A stretch of DNA of 64,000 nt from Clostridiaceae bacterium. Lineage in GTDB: Bacteria > Bacillota > Clostridia > Lachnospirales > Lachnospiraceae. This document shows, one piece after another, positions 1-7,986 of this stretch. Below the pieces are notes generated by a model. That model ran no database searches. It saw nothing but the letters and a program-made list of their open reading frames with translations, and was not told the DNA's origin. A program made the translations under genes and the position numbers. The DNA lies in assembly GCA_910575795.1 (NCBI GenBank), contig CAJTGE010000015.1:80962-144961 (forward strand). The letters run 5' to 3'. Every line of letters begins with the position of its first letter. The first letter of the stretch is position 1.

Positions 1-509
1 CGTTCGTGACTTATATCCGCGCGGTCATCCTGCGCGACACAGGCGCGACGCTCTCCCCCTTCCATGCATTCCTGTTCCTGCAGGGGCTGGAGACATTATC
101 CCTCCGTGTGGAGCGCCATGTGAGCAATGCCCTGAGGATTGTGGAATATCTCGCGAACCATCCGAAGGTAGAGGCGGTGCATCATCCGTCTCTTGAAAGC
201 GAACCAAGCCACGCATTATATAAGAAATACCTTCCGAATGGAGGAGGATCCATCTTTACCTTTGAGATTAAAGGAGACGACAGGACGGCCCGGACGTTTA
301 TTGACAATCTCGCCATCTTCTCCCTGCTGGCGAATGTGGCGGATGTGAAATCGCTTGTGATCCATCCGGCAACGACCACGCACAGCCAGAGCACAGGGGA
401 AGAGCTGTCGGAGCAGGGAATTAAGTCCAATACGATCCGGCTTTCCGTGGGTATTGAGAAGGTGGAGGATCTGATTGCTGCATTGGATGCTGCATTTGAA
501 GCGGTGTAG
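1..509 (+). CDS. O-acetylhomoserine aminocarboxypropyltransferase (MetY-type), 3' part
   Basis: C-terminal part of a PLP-dependent Cys/Met metabolism enzyme that makes homocysteine from O-acetylhomoserine and sulfide. The frame is open from the window edge (first full codon at base 3), so the N-terminal half, including the PLP lysine, lies outside. Visible family marks are GATLSPFHAFLFLQGLETL, the late segment SLVIHPATTTH and the terminal RLSVGIEKVEDLIAAL, all typical of the MetY/MetZ C-terminal domain. Cytosolic. MetY rather than cystathionine gamma-synthase is favoured by the FLFLQGLETL stretch, but substrate preference cannot be proven from this part. It ends normally and is followed by a promoter for the next genes. 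Confidence 0.9.
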   Translation, partial: FVTYIRAVILRDTGATLSPFHAFLFLQGLETLSLRVERHVSNALRIVEYLANHPKVEAVHHPSLESEPSHALYKKYLPNGGGSIFTFEIKGDDRTARTFIDNLAIFSLLANVADVKSLVIHPATTTHSQSTGEELSEQGIKSNTIRLSVGIEKVEDLIAALDAAFEAV

Positions 510-537
510 AGACGGGGCATCTGCGGCCAAAGTCTGA

Positions 538-566
538 TTGACATAAATTTTTCCATATTGTATAGT
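538..566 (+). promoter_or_regulatory. Sigma-A type promoter for small ORF and HAD phosphatase
   Basis: TTGACA (538-543), a 17-base spacer and TATAGT (561-566) lie in the gap after metY and about 37 bases before the small ORF at 603. Near-consensus boxes and ideal spacing; not tested. Confidence 0.7.
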
Positions 567-602
567 TAAATCAGAGACACAAACGTGAGAGAGGTAAAAG
601 AT

Positions 603-752
603 ATGGAGAATGCAAAGGTTTATTTTGCAAAGGAGCTCATGCCGGATGATGTGCGCAGGATGTACCGCATACTTGAAAAGGGGCTGCCGGGCCGGGCGGC
701 GGAGGAGATGGGGTATGGCGGCAGGGCGTATGAGCTGGTTTGTAAGGAATGA
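603..752 (+). CDS. Small ORF, 49 aa; resembles the N-terminus of DUF362 proteins
   Basis: A 49-codon ORF with an AGAGGT ribosome site about 8 bases ahead of its ATG, downstream of a good promoter. The start, MENAKVYFAKEL followed by a helix with LEKGLPG, looks to me like the first 30 or so residues of DUF362 (ferredoxin-like) proteins, after which the sequence departs and stops. None of the cysteine motifs of DUF362 are present. It overlaps the first in-frame ATG of the next gene (749) by four bases and may be translationally coupled to it. Most likely a truncated relic that is still transcribed as a leader ORF; a genuine small protein is possible. Confidence 0.45.
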   Translation: MENAKVYFAKELMPDDVRRMYRILEKGLPGRAAEEMGYGGRAYELVCKE

Positions 753-760
753 GGAGAACG

Positions 761-1576
761 ATGTATCAGTTGATTGCGTTTGATATGGACGGGACGCTGC
801 TGAATTCCAGGAAGCAGATTTTGCCCAAAAGCCGGAATGCGGTTGCTAAGGCGGCGCAGGCCGGAGCGGTCGTGATCCTGAATACAGGGCGCTGCCTCGC
901 GGAGCTTGGGGAGTATCTGCAGGCGCTCCCGGAAATCCGCTATGTCAATTGTGCGAGCGGGGCGATGGTCTATGATGTGCGGGAGCGCAAAGCCCTGTAT
1001 TCCAGGCTTCTTGGCACAGAGAAGGTGAGACGGATTCTGGAGCTGGGGGCGCTTGAGCAGGCTATGCCGAATCTTTTGCTGGAGGAATCCATTGTCCAGA
1101 AAAGCCACTGGGAGCGGATTGAGGAATTTGGTATGGGCGCTTATAAGGATACGTATGAGCGCGTGGCGACCATGTGGGAGGACATTGCCGGAGAATACGG
1201 GAGGAACCCGTTTCCGGCGGCGAAGGTAAACCTTTACCACAGGAACCGGGAATCAAGGGAGAGAACGATACAGCGGATCCGCAGCGGGGGACCGGAAGTT
1301 TCGATGGCCCTGGGCGAAGCGGCTTCCCTGGAGATGTCGGAGCAGGGGGTCGATAAGGGCGCGGGTCTTAGGATGCTGTGCGGGCATCTCAGTATCCCGC
1401 TGGAGCGGACGATCGTCGTGGGGGACGCGGACAATGACCGGGAAGCCATGAAGGCGGCGGGGCTTGCCGTGGCGATGGGAAATGCCGCGGCATCTGTTCG
1501 GGCGATCGCCGGCGCGGTGGTTGCGGACTGTGATCACGACGGGTGCGCGGAGGCGGTTGAGCGGTATTTATTTTAG
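761..1576 (+). CDS. Cof-type HAD-IIB family phosphatase
   Basis: 271-residue cytosolic haloacid-dehalogenase phosphatase of the Cof/YxeH group, acting on sugar phosphates or similar small phosphorylated metabolites. Motif I is FDMDGTLLNS near the N-terminus, motif II is in VVILNTGRCL, the late lysine is in the EQGVDKGAGL block, and motif IV is VVGDADNDREAM, followed by the usual AVAMGNA. I chose ATG 761 (MYQLIAFDMDG) because GAGGAG lies just upstream; a start at 749 would add four residues. The cap domain between motifs II and III is of type C2B length. The true substrate cannot be read from sequence. Confidence 0.9.
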   Translation: MYQLIAFDMDGTLLNSRKQILPKSRNAVAKAAQAGAVVILNTGRCLAELGEYLQALPEIRYVNCASGAMVYDVRERKALYSRLLGTEKVRRILELGALEQAMPNLLLEESIVQKSHWERIEEFGMGAYKDTYERVATMWEDIAGEYGRNPFPAAKVNLYHRNRESRERTIQRIRSGGPEVSMALGEAASLEMSEQGVDKGAGLRMLCGHLSIPLERTIVVGDADNDREAMKAAGLAVAMGNAAASVRAIAGAVVADCDHDGCAEAVERYLF

Positions 1577-1600
1577 GACAGCACACTAAAGAAAGCTCAC

Positions 1601-2566
1601 TCATTCCTTAACTGTTCCGGCAGATGAAGCGTTCTGTAATTGCAAATTCTCCGGCGCATTTCCGGAATACATTGTGTGAAACAGCCGCCCAAGCGCCTGC
1701 GCGGCCTTTGAGCGGTATTCCCCGGCCGGGTAGGTGAGGCCGAGTTCTAAGAAAACGCCCTCAGTCCCGATGCGCAGATAGGCGACAGACGGATCGGGAA
1801 CGATGCAGGAGCGGTACGTGACGCAAAGCCCCAGCCCGGCGCGCGCCATGGAGGCGGCAAAAGGCGCGGATATGTGCGTATTTAAGCCTGCGGGCTCGCG
1901 GCCTGCTTTGCGGAATTCCCGTCTGGCCAAGCGCCCCAGCACGGTATCCGGCGGCCCCAGGATGTATTCAAAATCTGCAGTATCCCGGAAATCGACCCAC
2001 AACTGCCCGGGCTCGTCGGTGCGCTCCTTTGCAAGGGCCATGACGGGATGGCTGTCAGCGGCCACAATTAAAATTTCATCGCGCATGAGCGGGTCAACCC
2101 GGCTTTTAATGCGCACCGGAGGGGCGGCGATAAGGGCGATGTCCAGGAGCCCCTTTAGAATCTGATCTTCTAAGTCAATGCTGTCCATTTCTGTGATCTC
2201 CACATGGACATTCGGATGCAGCTCGTGGAACCTTTTTAAGACAGGCGGCAGAAGATACGTGCCGCGGAAGGTGCTGATGCCAAACTCCACCCGGCCGCCG
2301 CGCAGACCTTCGATATCCCAGACCTCATTTTTTGCCAGGTGGTAGCTCTGTAATATCTGCCGGGCCCGCCCAATGAATGCCTCCCCGGAAGCCGTGGGCC
2401 GGACGCCTCTGGCGGTGCGCATAAAAATCGGCGTCCCGAGCTCCGCTTCATAAACCTGAAGCGACTGGCTTAAGCTGGACTGCGCCATGAAGAGCTTATC
2501 CGCCGCCGCGGAGATGCTGCCCTCGTTGGCAATTGTGACGATATACGTCAGTTCTTTTAAATTCAT
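1601..2566 (-). CDS. LysR family transcriptional regulator
   Basis: 321 residues. The N-terminal winged helix (about 1-60) has the LysR pattern EGSISAAADKLFMAQSSLSQSLQVYE, split here as EGSISAAADKL and AQSSLSQSLQ. The rest is a periplasmic-binding-like effector domain (about 90-295). It is transcribed divergently from the DUF6282 gene at 2723, and the 156-base gap holds an ATCGG-N5-CCGAT palindrome, so it very likely controls that operon and itself. The gene ends 24 bases from the convergent HAD phosphatase. The effector is unknown; the neighbours (amidohydrolase-like enzyme, organic anion permease, GltS) suggest a small organic acid. Confidence 0.92.
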   Translation of the reverse strand: MNLKELTYIVTIANEGSISAAADKLFMAQSSLSQSLQVYEAELGTPIFMRTARGVRPTASGEAFIGRARQILQSYHLAKNEVWDIEGLRGGRVEFGISTFRGTYLLPPVLKRFHELHPNVHVEITEMDSIDLEDQILKGLLDIALIAAPPVRIKSRVDPLMRDEILIVAADSHPVMALAKERTDEPGQLWVDFRDTADFEYILGPPDTVLGRLARREFRKAGREPAGLNTHISAPFAASMARAGLGLCVTYRSCIVPDPSVAYLRIGTEGVFLELGLTYPAGEYRSKAAQALGRLFHTMYSGNAPENLQLQNASSAGTVKE

Positions 2567-2605
2567 TTCGTGTATTCCCCCTTTTTGATTTCATGTGCCC
2601 TATAT

Positions 2606-2620
2606 ATCGGTTTTTCCGAT
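2606..2620. promoter_or_regulatory. Candidate LysR operator
   Basis: ATCGG-TTTTT-CCGAT is a perfect inverted repeat that contains the LysR-type T-N11-A pattern. It sits between the divergent lysR and DUF6282 genes. A third CCGAT half-site at 2648-2652 falls in the spacer of the DUF6282 promoter, as expected for the activation site of a LysR protein. Inferred from position and symmetry. Confidence 0.55.
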
Positions 2621-2637
2621 GTGTCATATTAAATTTA

Positions 2638-2666
2638 TTGACTTTCTCCGATATCTGAAATAGTAT
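2638..2666 (+). promoter_or_regulatory. Promoter for the DUF6282 operon
   Basis: TTGACT (2638-2643), 17 bases, TAGTAT (2661-2666), about 57 bases before the DUF6282 start. The half-site CCGAT lies inside the spacer. Confidence 0.55.
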
Positions 2667-2722
2667 ACAATCATTTCCAGAGAAATACAAGCCTGTAAAA
2701 AATGAAAGGAGAAGGATGAAAC

Positions 2723-3616
2723 ATGGCTGAGATTTCAAAGGAAACGATTTCGATGAAGGGCGTGATTGACATGCACGTCCATTCCAATCCGGATCTGCGC
2801 AGGAGGGCGTATGATGATCTGGAGCTGATGGAGGCTGGAATCCGCGTGGGGGCGCGCGCGATTGTGATTAAGACGCACCAGGGGACCACAATGGACCGGG
2901 CGTTCTTATGCAACCGCCACAACGAGATTGTACATGGGGGCAGCAATGATTTTACCATGTTCGGGAGCATTACGCTGAACCGGGTGGTGGGGGGAATTAA
3001 TCCCTGGGCGGTGGAGACGGCGCTGAAGCTGGGGGCAAAGGTGGTGTGGCTGCCTACCCAGTCGGCAAAAAAACATCTGATGAAGATGAAGCAGGATCCC
3101 GCGGCAGGGGTGGACGTAGTGTGCGGCGGGAAGGTGGTTCCGGAGCTTCAGGATGTGTTCGGGCTGATACGGGATCACGGCGCGGTTCTGGGAACGGCCC
3201 ATATCTCGCCTGACGAGGCGTTTGTCGTCGTGGAGGCGGCCCGGAGGGCGGGGGTGAAGCATATTGTCATCACACACCCCGAATGGTGGATTGTAGATAT
3301 GAGCCTTGAGGATCAGCTCCGGATCGCGCGGGATTACGATGCGGTTCTGGAGCGCTGCTATGCGCAGAACATGGGCGGGGGCAGATATAAGAGCAATCTG
3401 GCATCCAATCTGGAGCTGATTAAGGAAGCGGGGTATGAGCATGTCATGGTGGATACGGACGGCGGACAGACCGAAAATCCATACTGGGAGCTGGCGTTTG
3501 GGGAGTACATGCAGTACCTTGTGGACAACGGCATTCCGGCAGAGCATGTGTACCATATGACCAAAACCATTCCGGCAAGGCTTCTGGGACTTGAGGAAGG
3601 GGGGCGGGGAAAATGA
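2723..3616 (+). CDS. DUF6282 family metal-dependent hydrolase-like protein
   Basis: 297 residues, recognised as the DUF6282 family, which has a TIM-barrel amidohydrolase look. Probable metal ligands are in IDMHVHSNPD near residue 20, KTHQG near 55, the histidine of GTAHIS, THPEWW and a late VDTDGG. The start ATG follows AAAGGAGAAGG. The ATG of the next (broken) permease gene overlaps its stop (3613-3616), so the two were one operon, probably uptake plus hydrolysis of one substrate under the divergent LysR. No substrate is known to me for this family; cytosolic, with no signal peptide. Confidence 0.8.
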   Translation: MAEISKETISMKGVIDMHVHSNPDLRRRAYDDLELMEAGIRVGARAIVIKTHQGTTMDRAFLCNRHNEIVHGGSNDFTMFGSITLNRVVGGINPWAVETALKLGAKVVWLPTQSAKKHLMKMKQDPAAGVDVVCGGKVVPELQDVFGLIRDHGAVLGTAHISPDEAFVVVEAARRAGVKHIVITHPEWWIVDMSLEDQLRIARDYDAVLERCYAQNMGGGRYKSNLASNLELIKEAGYEHVMVDTDGGQTENPYWELAFGEYMQYLVDNGIPAEHVYHMTKTIPARLLGLEEGGRGK

Positions 3617-4384
3617 TGAGCGCTCTGATTGTCGCCTCCATCGCGCTGGCAGTGGCGCTGGGGTATAAGACGAAAATCAATACCGGCTTTTTCTGCATCG
3701 TGTTTGCATATGCGATCGGCTGCTTCGGCCTTGGTATCAGCGCCAAAGAGCTGATTGCCTGCTGGCCGACCACTGAATCTGATGCTGATTATGATGGGGG
3801 TTGTCCTAGAGCGTGTTTGAAAATTCATTCCTGGCATCTGCACGCCCCACTTCGCGGTATATTTGTGCCAAATTCACTTAACGTAGCCCACTACGCCGCG
3901 TTCATTTGGCACAAATCTCCCACAAAGTGGCACGCACAGCTACCAGAAAGCAATTTTCAAACACGCTCTAGTATTCCCTGTGCTGAGCCTTCTGCTTCCG
4001 GGAAACGCCCTCCTTGGCGCCGTCTGCGGAAAAATCGATGTGGGTCTGGTAGCGGTCTGCTTTGCGGTGGCGGCTCTTCTGATGAACCTGGCCCCGCAGA
4101 AGGAGGTCATCGCCCGCGTGCCCTGGAATACCATTTTAATGATCGCCGGAGCCGGGATCCTGATTGCGGTGGCGGTTAAGGCCGGGACGATTGACGCCCT
4201 TTCCACCTGGATCGGCTCCAATGTCCCTGTGGCCATGGTGCCCCTGGCCTTCAGCCTGGTAGGCGCGTTTATGAGCTTTTTCAGCTCCACGACCGGCGTA
4301 GTGGCGCCGGCCCTGTTCCCGCTGATTCCGTCCCTGGCGGCTTCGACGGAGGAATACGTGGAGGCTGTGACAGCAGAGCTGTAA
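3613..4384 (+). pseudogene. Broken SLC13/DASS-like organic anion permease
   Basis: The first 54 or so codons (MMSALIVASIALAVALGY to ELIACWPT) encode two membrane segments typical of SLC13-like or related dicarboxylate permeases. After about 3775 the frame no longer fits, and a frame-shifted remnant (LMLIMMGVV) runs into the 166-bp palindromic element at 3806. The product resumes after 3971 in a new frame as a later part of the same family (VPWNTILMIAGAGILIAVAVKAG, broken here as VPWNTILMIAGAG and SFFSSTTGVVAPALFPLIPSL) and ends early at EEYVEAVTAEL. Total surviving sequence is about 200 codons against roughly 420 expected. It therefore has an internal deletion, an insertion and a truncated 3' end. 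Almost certainly non-functional. Confidence 0.75.
3806..3971. mobile_element. 166-bp palindromic MITE-like element, copy 1
   Basis: Begins CTAGAGCGTGTTTGAAAATT and ends with the exact reverse complement, giving a 20-bp perfect terminal inverted repeat. The symmetry continues without gaps to the centre: about three quarters of the positions in the two 80-base arms match. It carries no ORF. A 166-bp copy with 13 differences lies at 41225-41390 in the same orientation. Both copies have TA one base inside each end (3807-3808 and 3969-3970), compatible with a TA target duplication, although CTAG may be the true target. This copy lies inside the permease pseudogene. Confidence 0.85.
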
Positions 4385-4426
4385 ACGGTTACAATACTTA
4401 CAAAACACATTATAAACTTACTAAAA

Positions 4427-4456
4427 TTGACTTTACCCCCCGCCATGGTTTACAGT
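4427..4456 (+). promoter_or_regulatory. Candidate promoter for gltS
   Basis: TTGACT (4427-4432), 18 bases, TACAGT (4451-4456), about 52 bases ahead of the gltS ATG. The -10 box is weak. Confidence 0.4.
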
Positions 4457-4508
4457 AATTTTATAAAAAACTTACATAAGTTTCATAAAATGAATTGGAG
4501 GGGTATTT

Positions 4509-5759
4509 ATGTCAGAAACGATCCTGCGCTATTTTGGTACGTTCACTCCCGCGGCTGACGGGGCGGCCGCGGCCTTTAAGTTTGAGTATCTCACGACGCT
4601 CGGCTTTGCAGCTATTGTAATCTTCCTTGGCCGTGCCATTGTGGCGCGCTCCGCGCTCCTGAGGAAGTACGCGATCCCGGCCCCGGTTGTATCCGGTATC
4701 ATCTTTTCCGTGATCGTGGCCGTTATTAAAGGAGCCGGCATTGTCGCATTCAGCTTTGACGCGGCGATTGTAAAGGACTTATGCCAGAATCTGTTCTTCC
4801 TGTGCGTCGGCTTTGGGTTCAGCCTGAAAATGCTTAAAAATGCAGGAGGAAAGCTGTGCGCGATGATCGCGATTGCGGCCTGCCTGCTGATTACACTGCA
4901 GGATCTGATTGGCTGGCTTGTCGGCAGCCTGGTCGGGCTTCATCCGCTGCTGGCGCTGCAGTGTTCCTCAGCCGCCATGTCAGGCGGCGTGGGCACAGCT
5001 TCCGCATTCGGCCCGATTTTTGAGAGCATGGGAGCGCCGGACGCCACCACGATCGGCGTTGCGGCCGGTACAATGGGAAATATCATGGGCTCCCTGATCG
5101 GCGGCCCGGTGGCGGCTTTCCTGATTACCCGCCACGGTTTAAAATCCGACCCGAACGATAAGCCGGAGGCTGCAAAAACGGGATCTGCGCCGACGCTTGA
5201 CAATGGCAGGATGATCTCCATGTTTGCCATGACGCTCCTGATCGCCGCGCTTGGGATGCCGATCTACTGTCTGCTGGACAATATTCCGATGATTGAAATG
5301 CCGAAATTTATCGGCTGCCTGTTTGCCGGAGCGATTGCCCGCAATGCGATGGAAGCATGCAGCATTAAATTCTATGTTCCTGAGGTTGACGCCATTGAGC
5401 ATATGTTCCTGGAGCTTTACCTGGCCCTGGTACTGATGACCACAGATATCACAAAGCTGGCTCCGGTTGCCGGACAGATGGGACTGATCCTGCTGGCGCA
5501 GGCCATCCTCATGGCCCTGTTTGCCATCTTCATCTCCTACAACATGTTTGGGCGCGACTACGGCGCAGCCGTTATGGCAGCCGGAAACTGCGGATGGGGC
5601 TGTGGCTCCGGCCCGAATGCGGTTGCAAACGAAAAGGCTGTTATGGAGGAATACGGATGGCACAACATTGCCTGGGTGCTTTATCCATCCTTTGCCGTTA
5701 TCATTGACGATATTTATAACCCGATCTTCCTTTCCATCTTCGGAAGCCTGATCGCATAG
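4509..5759 (+). CDS. gltS: GltS-type sodium:glutamate symporter
   Basis: 416-residue inner-membrane protein with about ten hydrophobic segments in two inverted halves. GltS marks include IPAPVVSGIIF in the first half, the glycine/serine-rich re-entrant loop SGGVGTASAFGP and the paired late loop GNCGWGCGSGPNAVANE. Takes up glutamate with Na+ by family knowledge; related anions are possible. The ATG has GGAGGGG upstream and its own candidate promoter. It lies between the LysR/DUF6282 operon and a convergent peptidase T gene, from which it is separated by a strong shared terminator hairpin. Confidence 0.88.
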   Translation: MSETILRYFGTFTPAADGAAAAFKFEYLTTLGFAAIVIFLGRAIVARSALLRKYAIPAPVVSGIIFSVIVAVIKGAGIVAFSFDAAIVKDLCQNLFFLCVGFGFSLKMLKNAGGKLCAMIAIAACLLITLQDLIGWLVGSLVGLHPLLALQCSSAAMSGGVGTASAFGPIFESMGAPDATTIGVAAGTMGNIMGSLIGGPVAAFLITRHGLKSDPNDKPEAAKTGSAPTLDNGRMISMFAMTLLIAALGMPIYCLLDNIPMIEMPKFIGCLFAGAIARNAMEACSIKFYVPEVDAIEHMFLELYLALVLMTTDITKLAPVAGQMGLILLAQAILMALFAIFISYNMFGRDYGAAVMAAGNCGWGCGSGPNAVANEKAVMEEYGWHNIAWVLYPSFAVIIDDIYNPIFLSIFGSLIA

Positions 5760-5795
5760 AAGGGTTCACGCATCCTGTCAGGCCCTTTGCGCGCA

Positions 5796-5842
5796 GCCGG
5801 GCGGTACGTTGGCAAAACGTACCGCCCGGCTGTTTTGCCGCT
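5796..5842. terminator. Strong hairpin terminator between gltS and pepT
   Basis: Perfect 15-bp stem GCCGGGCGGTACGTT (5796-5810) and its complement (5816-5830) around a 5-base loop, followed by TGTTTTGCC. Sits between convergent genes and can serve both, though the T tract is short. Confidence 0.75.
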
Positions 5843-5898
5843 TTATTCCCGCCTGCGCATGGGGCTGCGAATGCTCTTCCAAAGCCTGCGCGCCCCGG

Positions 5899-7125
5899 TC
5901 AGAGGGGCTTTTTTGCGTAGGACCGGACAATCTCAATGAGGATCTGCGAGGCGGTTTCAATGGACTCGGCGGTGATGTGTTCCATCGGGCCGTGGTAGGC
6001 GTAGCCTCCGACGCCGAGGTTGGGGCAGGGGAGTCCCTTGAAGCTCAGCCTGGCGCCGTCGGTTCCGCCGCGGGAGGGGCATATTTTGGGGGTGAGGCCA
6101 ACGGCCCTGACTGCGGCTGCCGCGTGCTCGATGAGGTGGGGGCAGGCTTCGATGATCGGCCGCATGTTGCGGTATTCTTCTTTAATGGTTATGCTTACGG
6201 TATGTTCGCCATAGCGCCCGTTCATCTGACGGCACAGTTCGGACAGCGTGTCGAGGCGTTTTTGGAACAGGATCGGATCGTGATCGCGGACGGCATAGAC
6301 AAGGACTGCTTCCGCCACATTTCCATGGGAAGACAGGAGATGGTAAAAGCCCTCGCGCCCTTCGGTGTGGGACGGGGTTTCAAGCGGAGGCAGGAGCTGG
6401 TGGAGCTCCATTCCGATGAGCTGCGCGTTGACCAGCTTGTTCTTTGCCCGTCCGGTATGGAGATTTTTCCCGCGGATATGGATGGTGGCTTCTGATGCGT
6501 TGAAATTCTCATAGACGATTTCCCCGGGATCCCAGCCGTCCACCGTATAGGCGAACGCGGCCCCGAAGCGCTCCAGGTCGAAATGATCCGTGCCGCTTCC
6601 GATTTCTTCATCCGGTATGAAGGCCACGCTGAGGGCGCCGTGCGGGATCTGCGCGCCGATGATCCGCTCAAGCGCGGCCATGATCTCAGCAATGCCCGCC
6701 TTGTCATCCGCGCCCAAAAGGGTGGTTCCGTCCGTGGTGATCAGCGTATCCCCGCGAAGCCCTGGAAGATGCGGGTGTTCGGAAACCTTCAGGACGAGCC
6801 CCGATGAGCCGAGGGGTACGTCGCTGCCGTCGTAGTTTTCGATAATCTGAGGGGAAACGTCTTTTCCGGAAAAGTCCGGAAAGGTGTCGAGATGGGCGAT
6901 AAAACCGATATGCGCCCGATCCTCATAGCCCGGCGAGGCGGGAAGATGCGCGTAGACAATGCCGTAGTTGTTGACCTGTGCGTCAAAAAGCCCCATCTGC
7001 TTTAACTCAAAGGCCAGCAAATGCGCCAGATCGAACTGGCGCAGGCTGCTGGGAACAGACGCGCTGCTTCGCTCGCTGGATGTCCAGATTTTGACATAAT
7101 TAAGAAATCGTTTGTAAGCCTGCAT
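5899..7125 (-). CDS. pepT: Peptidase T (tripeptide aminopeptidase)
   Basis: 408-residue M20B zinc peptidase that removes the N-terminal residue from tripeptides in the cytosol. Metal and catalytic motifs are [41 protein letters not shown] and the late [23 protein letters not shown], given here in pieces: [10 protein letters not shown] and CPNLGVGGYAYHG. The length is right for the family. A second intact pepT is at 38671 and a relic is at about 9411. It reads away from a palindrome at 7243 and ends at the strong terminator shared with gltS. Confidence 0.93.
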   Translation of the reverse strand: MQAYKRFLNYVKIWTSSERSSASVPSSLRQFDLAHLLAFELKQMGLFDAQVNNYGIVYAHLPASPGYEDRAHIGFIAHLDTFPDFSGKDVSPQIIENYDGSDVPLGSSGLVLKVSEHPHLPGLRGDTLITTDGTTLLGADDKAGIAEIMAALERIIGAQIPHGALSVAFIPDEEIGSGTDHFDLERFGAAFAYTVDGWDPGEIVYENFNASEATIHIRGKNLHTGRAKNKLVNAQLIGMELHQLLPPLETPSHTEGREGFYHLLSSHGNVAEAVLVYAVRDHDPILFQKRLDTLSELCRQMNGRYGEHTVSITIKEEYRNMRPIIEACPHLIEHAAAAVRAVGLTPKICPSRGGTDGARLSFKGLPCPNLGVGGYAYHGPMEHITAESIETASQILIEIVRSYAKKPL

Positions 7126-7242
7126 ATGTTTTATCTCCTATGTGCGATTCATTTAAGCCGTATAAGCCGGCTGGAGGTATGTGGCGGACGCCTGATGTTA
7201 TTTTGTCACACAAAGGGGAGAAAGTCAAATTAATTTCCGTTT

Positions 7243-7299
7243 AGGAACTGTCACGAAATAACTTGTGCAAAGTGCGCAGAAGTTTTCGTGACAGTTCCT
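7243..7299. repeat. 57-bp imperfect palindrome with 16-bp arms
   Basis: AGGAACTGTCACGAAA (7243-7258) is repeated in inverse at 7284-7299 around a 25-base centre that is itself partly symmetric. No T tract follows. It lies in the pepT upstream gap, just before a decayed gene. It could be a small non-autonomous mobile element or an operator; I see no second copy in the window. Confidence 0.6.
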
Positions 7300-7311
7300 C
7301 AGGGCAGTGTG

Positions 7312-7340
7312 TTGACTTAATCACGGCGTTGTTTTATCAT
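7312..7340 (+). promoter_or_regulatory. Promoter ahead of the AAA-ATPase-like pseudogene
   Basis: TTGACT (7312-7317), 17 bases, TATCAT (7335-7340). It now probably serves the LysR gene at 7983 through the relic. Confidence 0.45.
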
Positions 7341-7416
7341 AGAAACACAGAAATTCTTTTATCGTAACAGCTCAGACAACCTGAACGGCTACCTTTTGTC
7401 ACAGGGGGAAGAACGT

Positions 7417-7986
7417 ATGGCAGGGACTGCGGGGAACGGAATTCAGAACTTCGAGAAAGTGGTGGCCAATCACTATTTCTACATTAACAAAACCCATTTC
7501 ATAAAAGAATGGTGGGAAAGCGGCGATGACGTCACCCTGATCACGCGCCCCGGAAGGTTCGGAAAAACGTTGAACTTAAATATGGTGGAGCGCTTTTTCT
7601 CCGTCAAATATAACGCGCAGGGCGGGATCTTTGAGGGGCTGTCTATATGGCAGGACGAAAAATACCGCAGCCTTCAGGGAACCTGTCCGGTGATAGCCTT
7701 AAGCTTTGCCGATATCAAAGAAACCACCGCGTTCGGCGCGAAAAAACGGATCTTGCCAGATCATAGAAGAACTGTATAACCAATACGATTTCTTACCGGA
7801 CCGCGGCTGTCTGAATGAAAAGGAAAATGATTTGTACTGGGGCTGATGGCGGAATTAGCGGGCCGGTACGTGATCACATCGAACCGGGAAAGCGGTTTTG
7901 GCAGATATGACGTCGTACTAAAGCCGGGAAACCGTGAAAAGGCCGCCGGAAGCAGGAGAAAAATCAAAAAGGCAGGAAGAAAATGA
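7417..7986 (+). pseudogene. AAA-ATPase-like/PD-(D/E)XK family gene relic
   Basis: The N-terminal part (AGNGIQNFEKVV, YINKTHFIKEWW, TRPGRFGKTLNLNM) is the start of the AAA_9/DUF1703 family, a variant P-loop ATPase fused to a nuclease-like domain, which is common in many copies in gut Clostridia. At about 7753 one extra base shifts the frame (CQIIEELYNQYDFL continues in another frame to a stop near 7845). Most of the protein is then missing, and only a late piece, LAGRYVITSNRESGFGRYDV, remains from ATG 7846. The intact form has several hundred residues. The relic's final stop overlaps the ATG of the LysR gene. Confidence 0.8.

Noticed and set aside
5809..6495. 228-codon + strand ORF opposite pepT
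   Set aside because: Antisense shadow of a well-conserved enzyme and starts inside the terminator hairpin.
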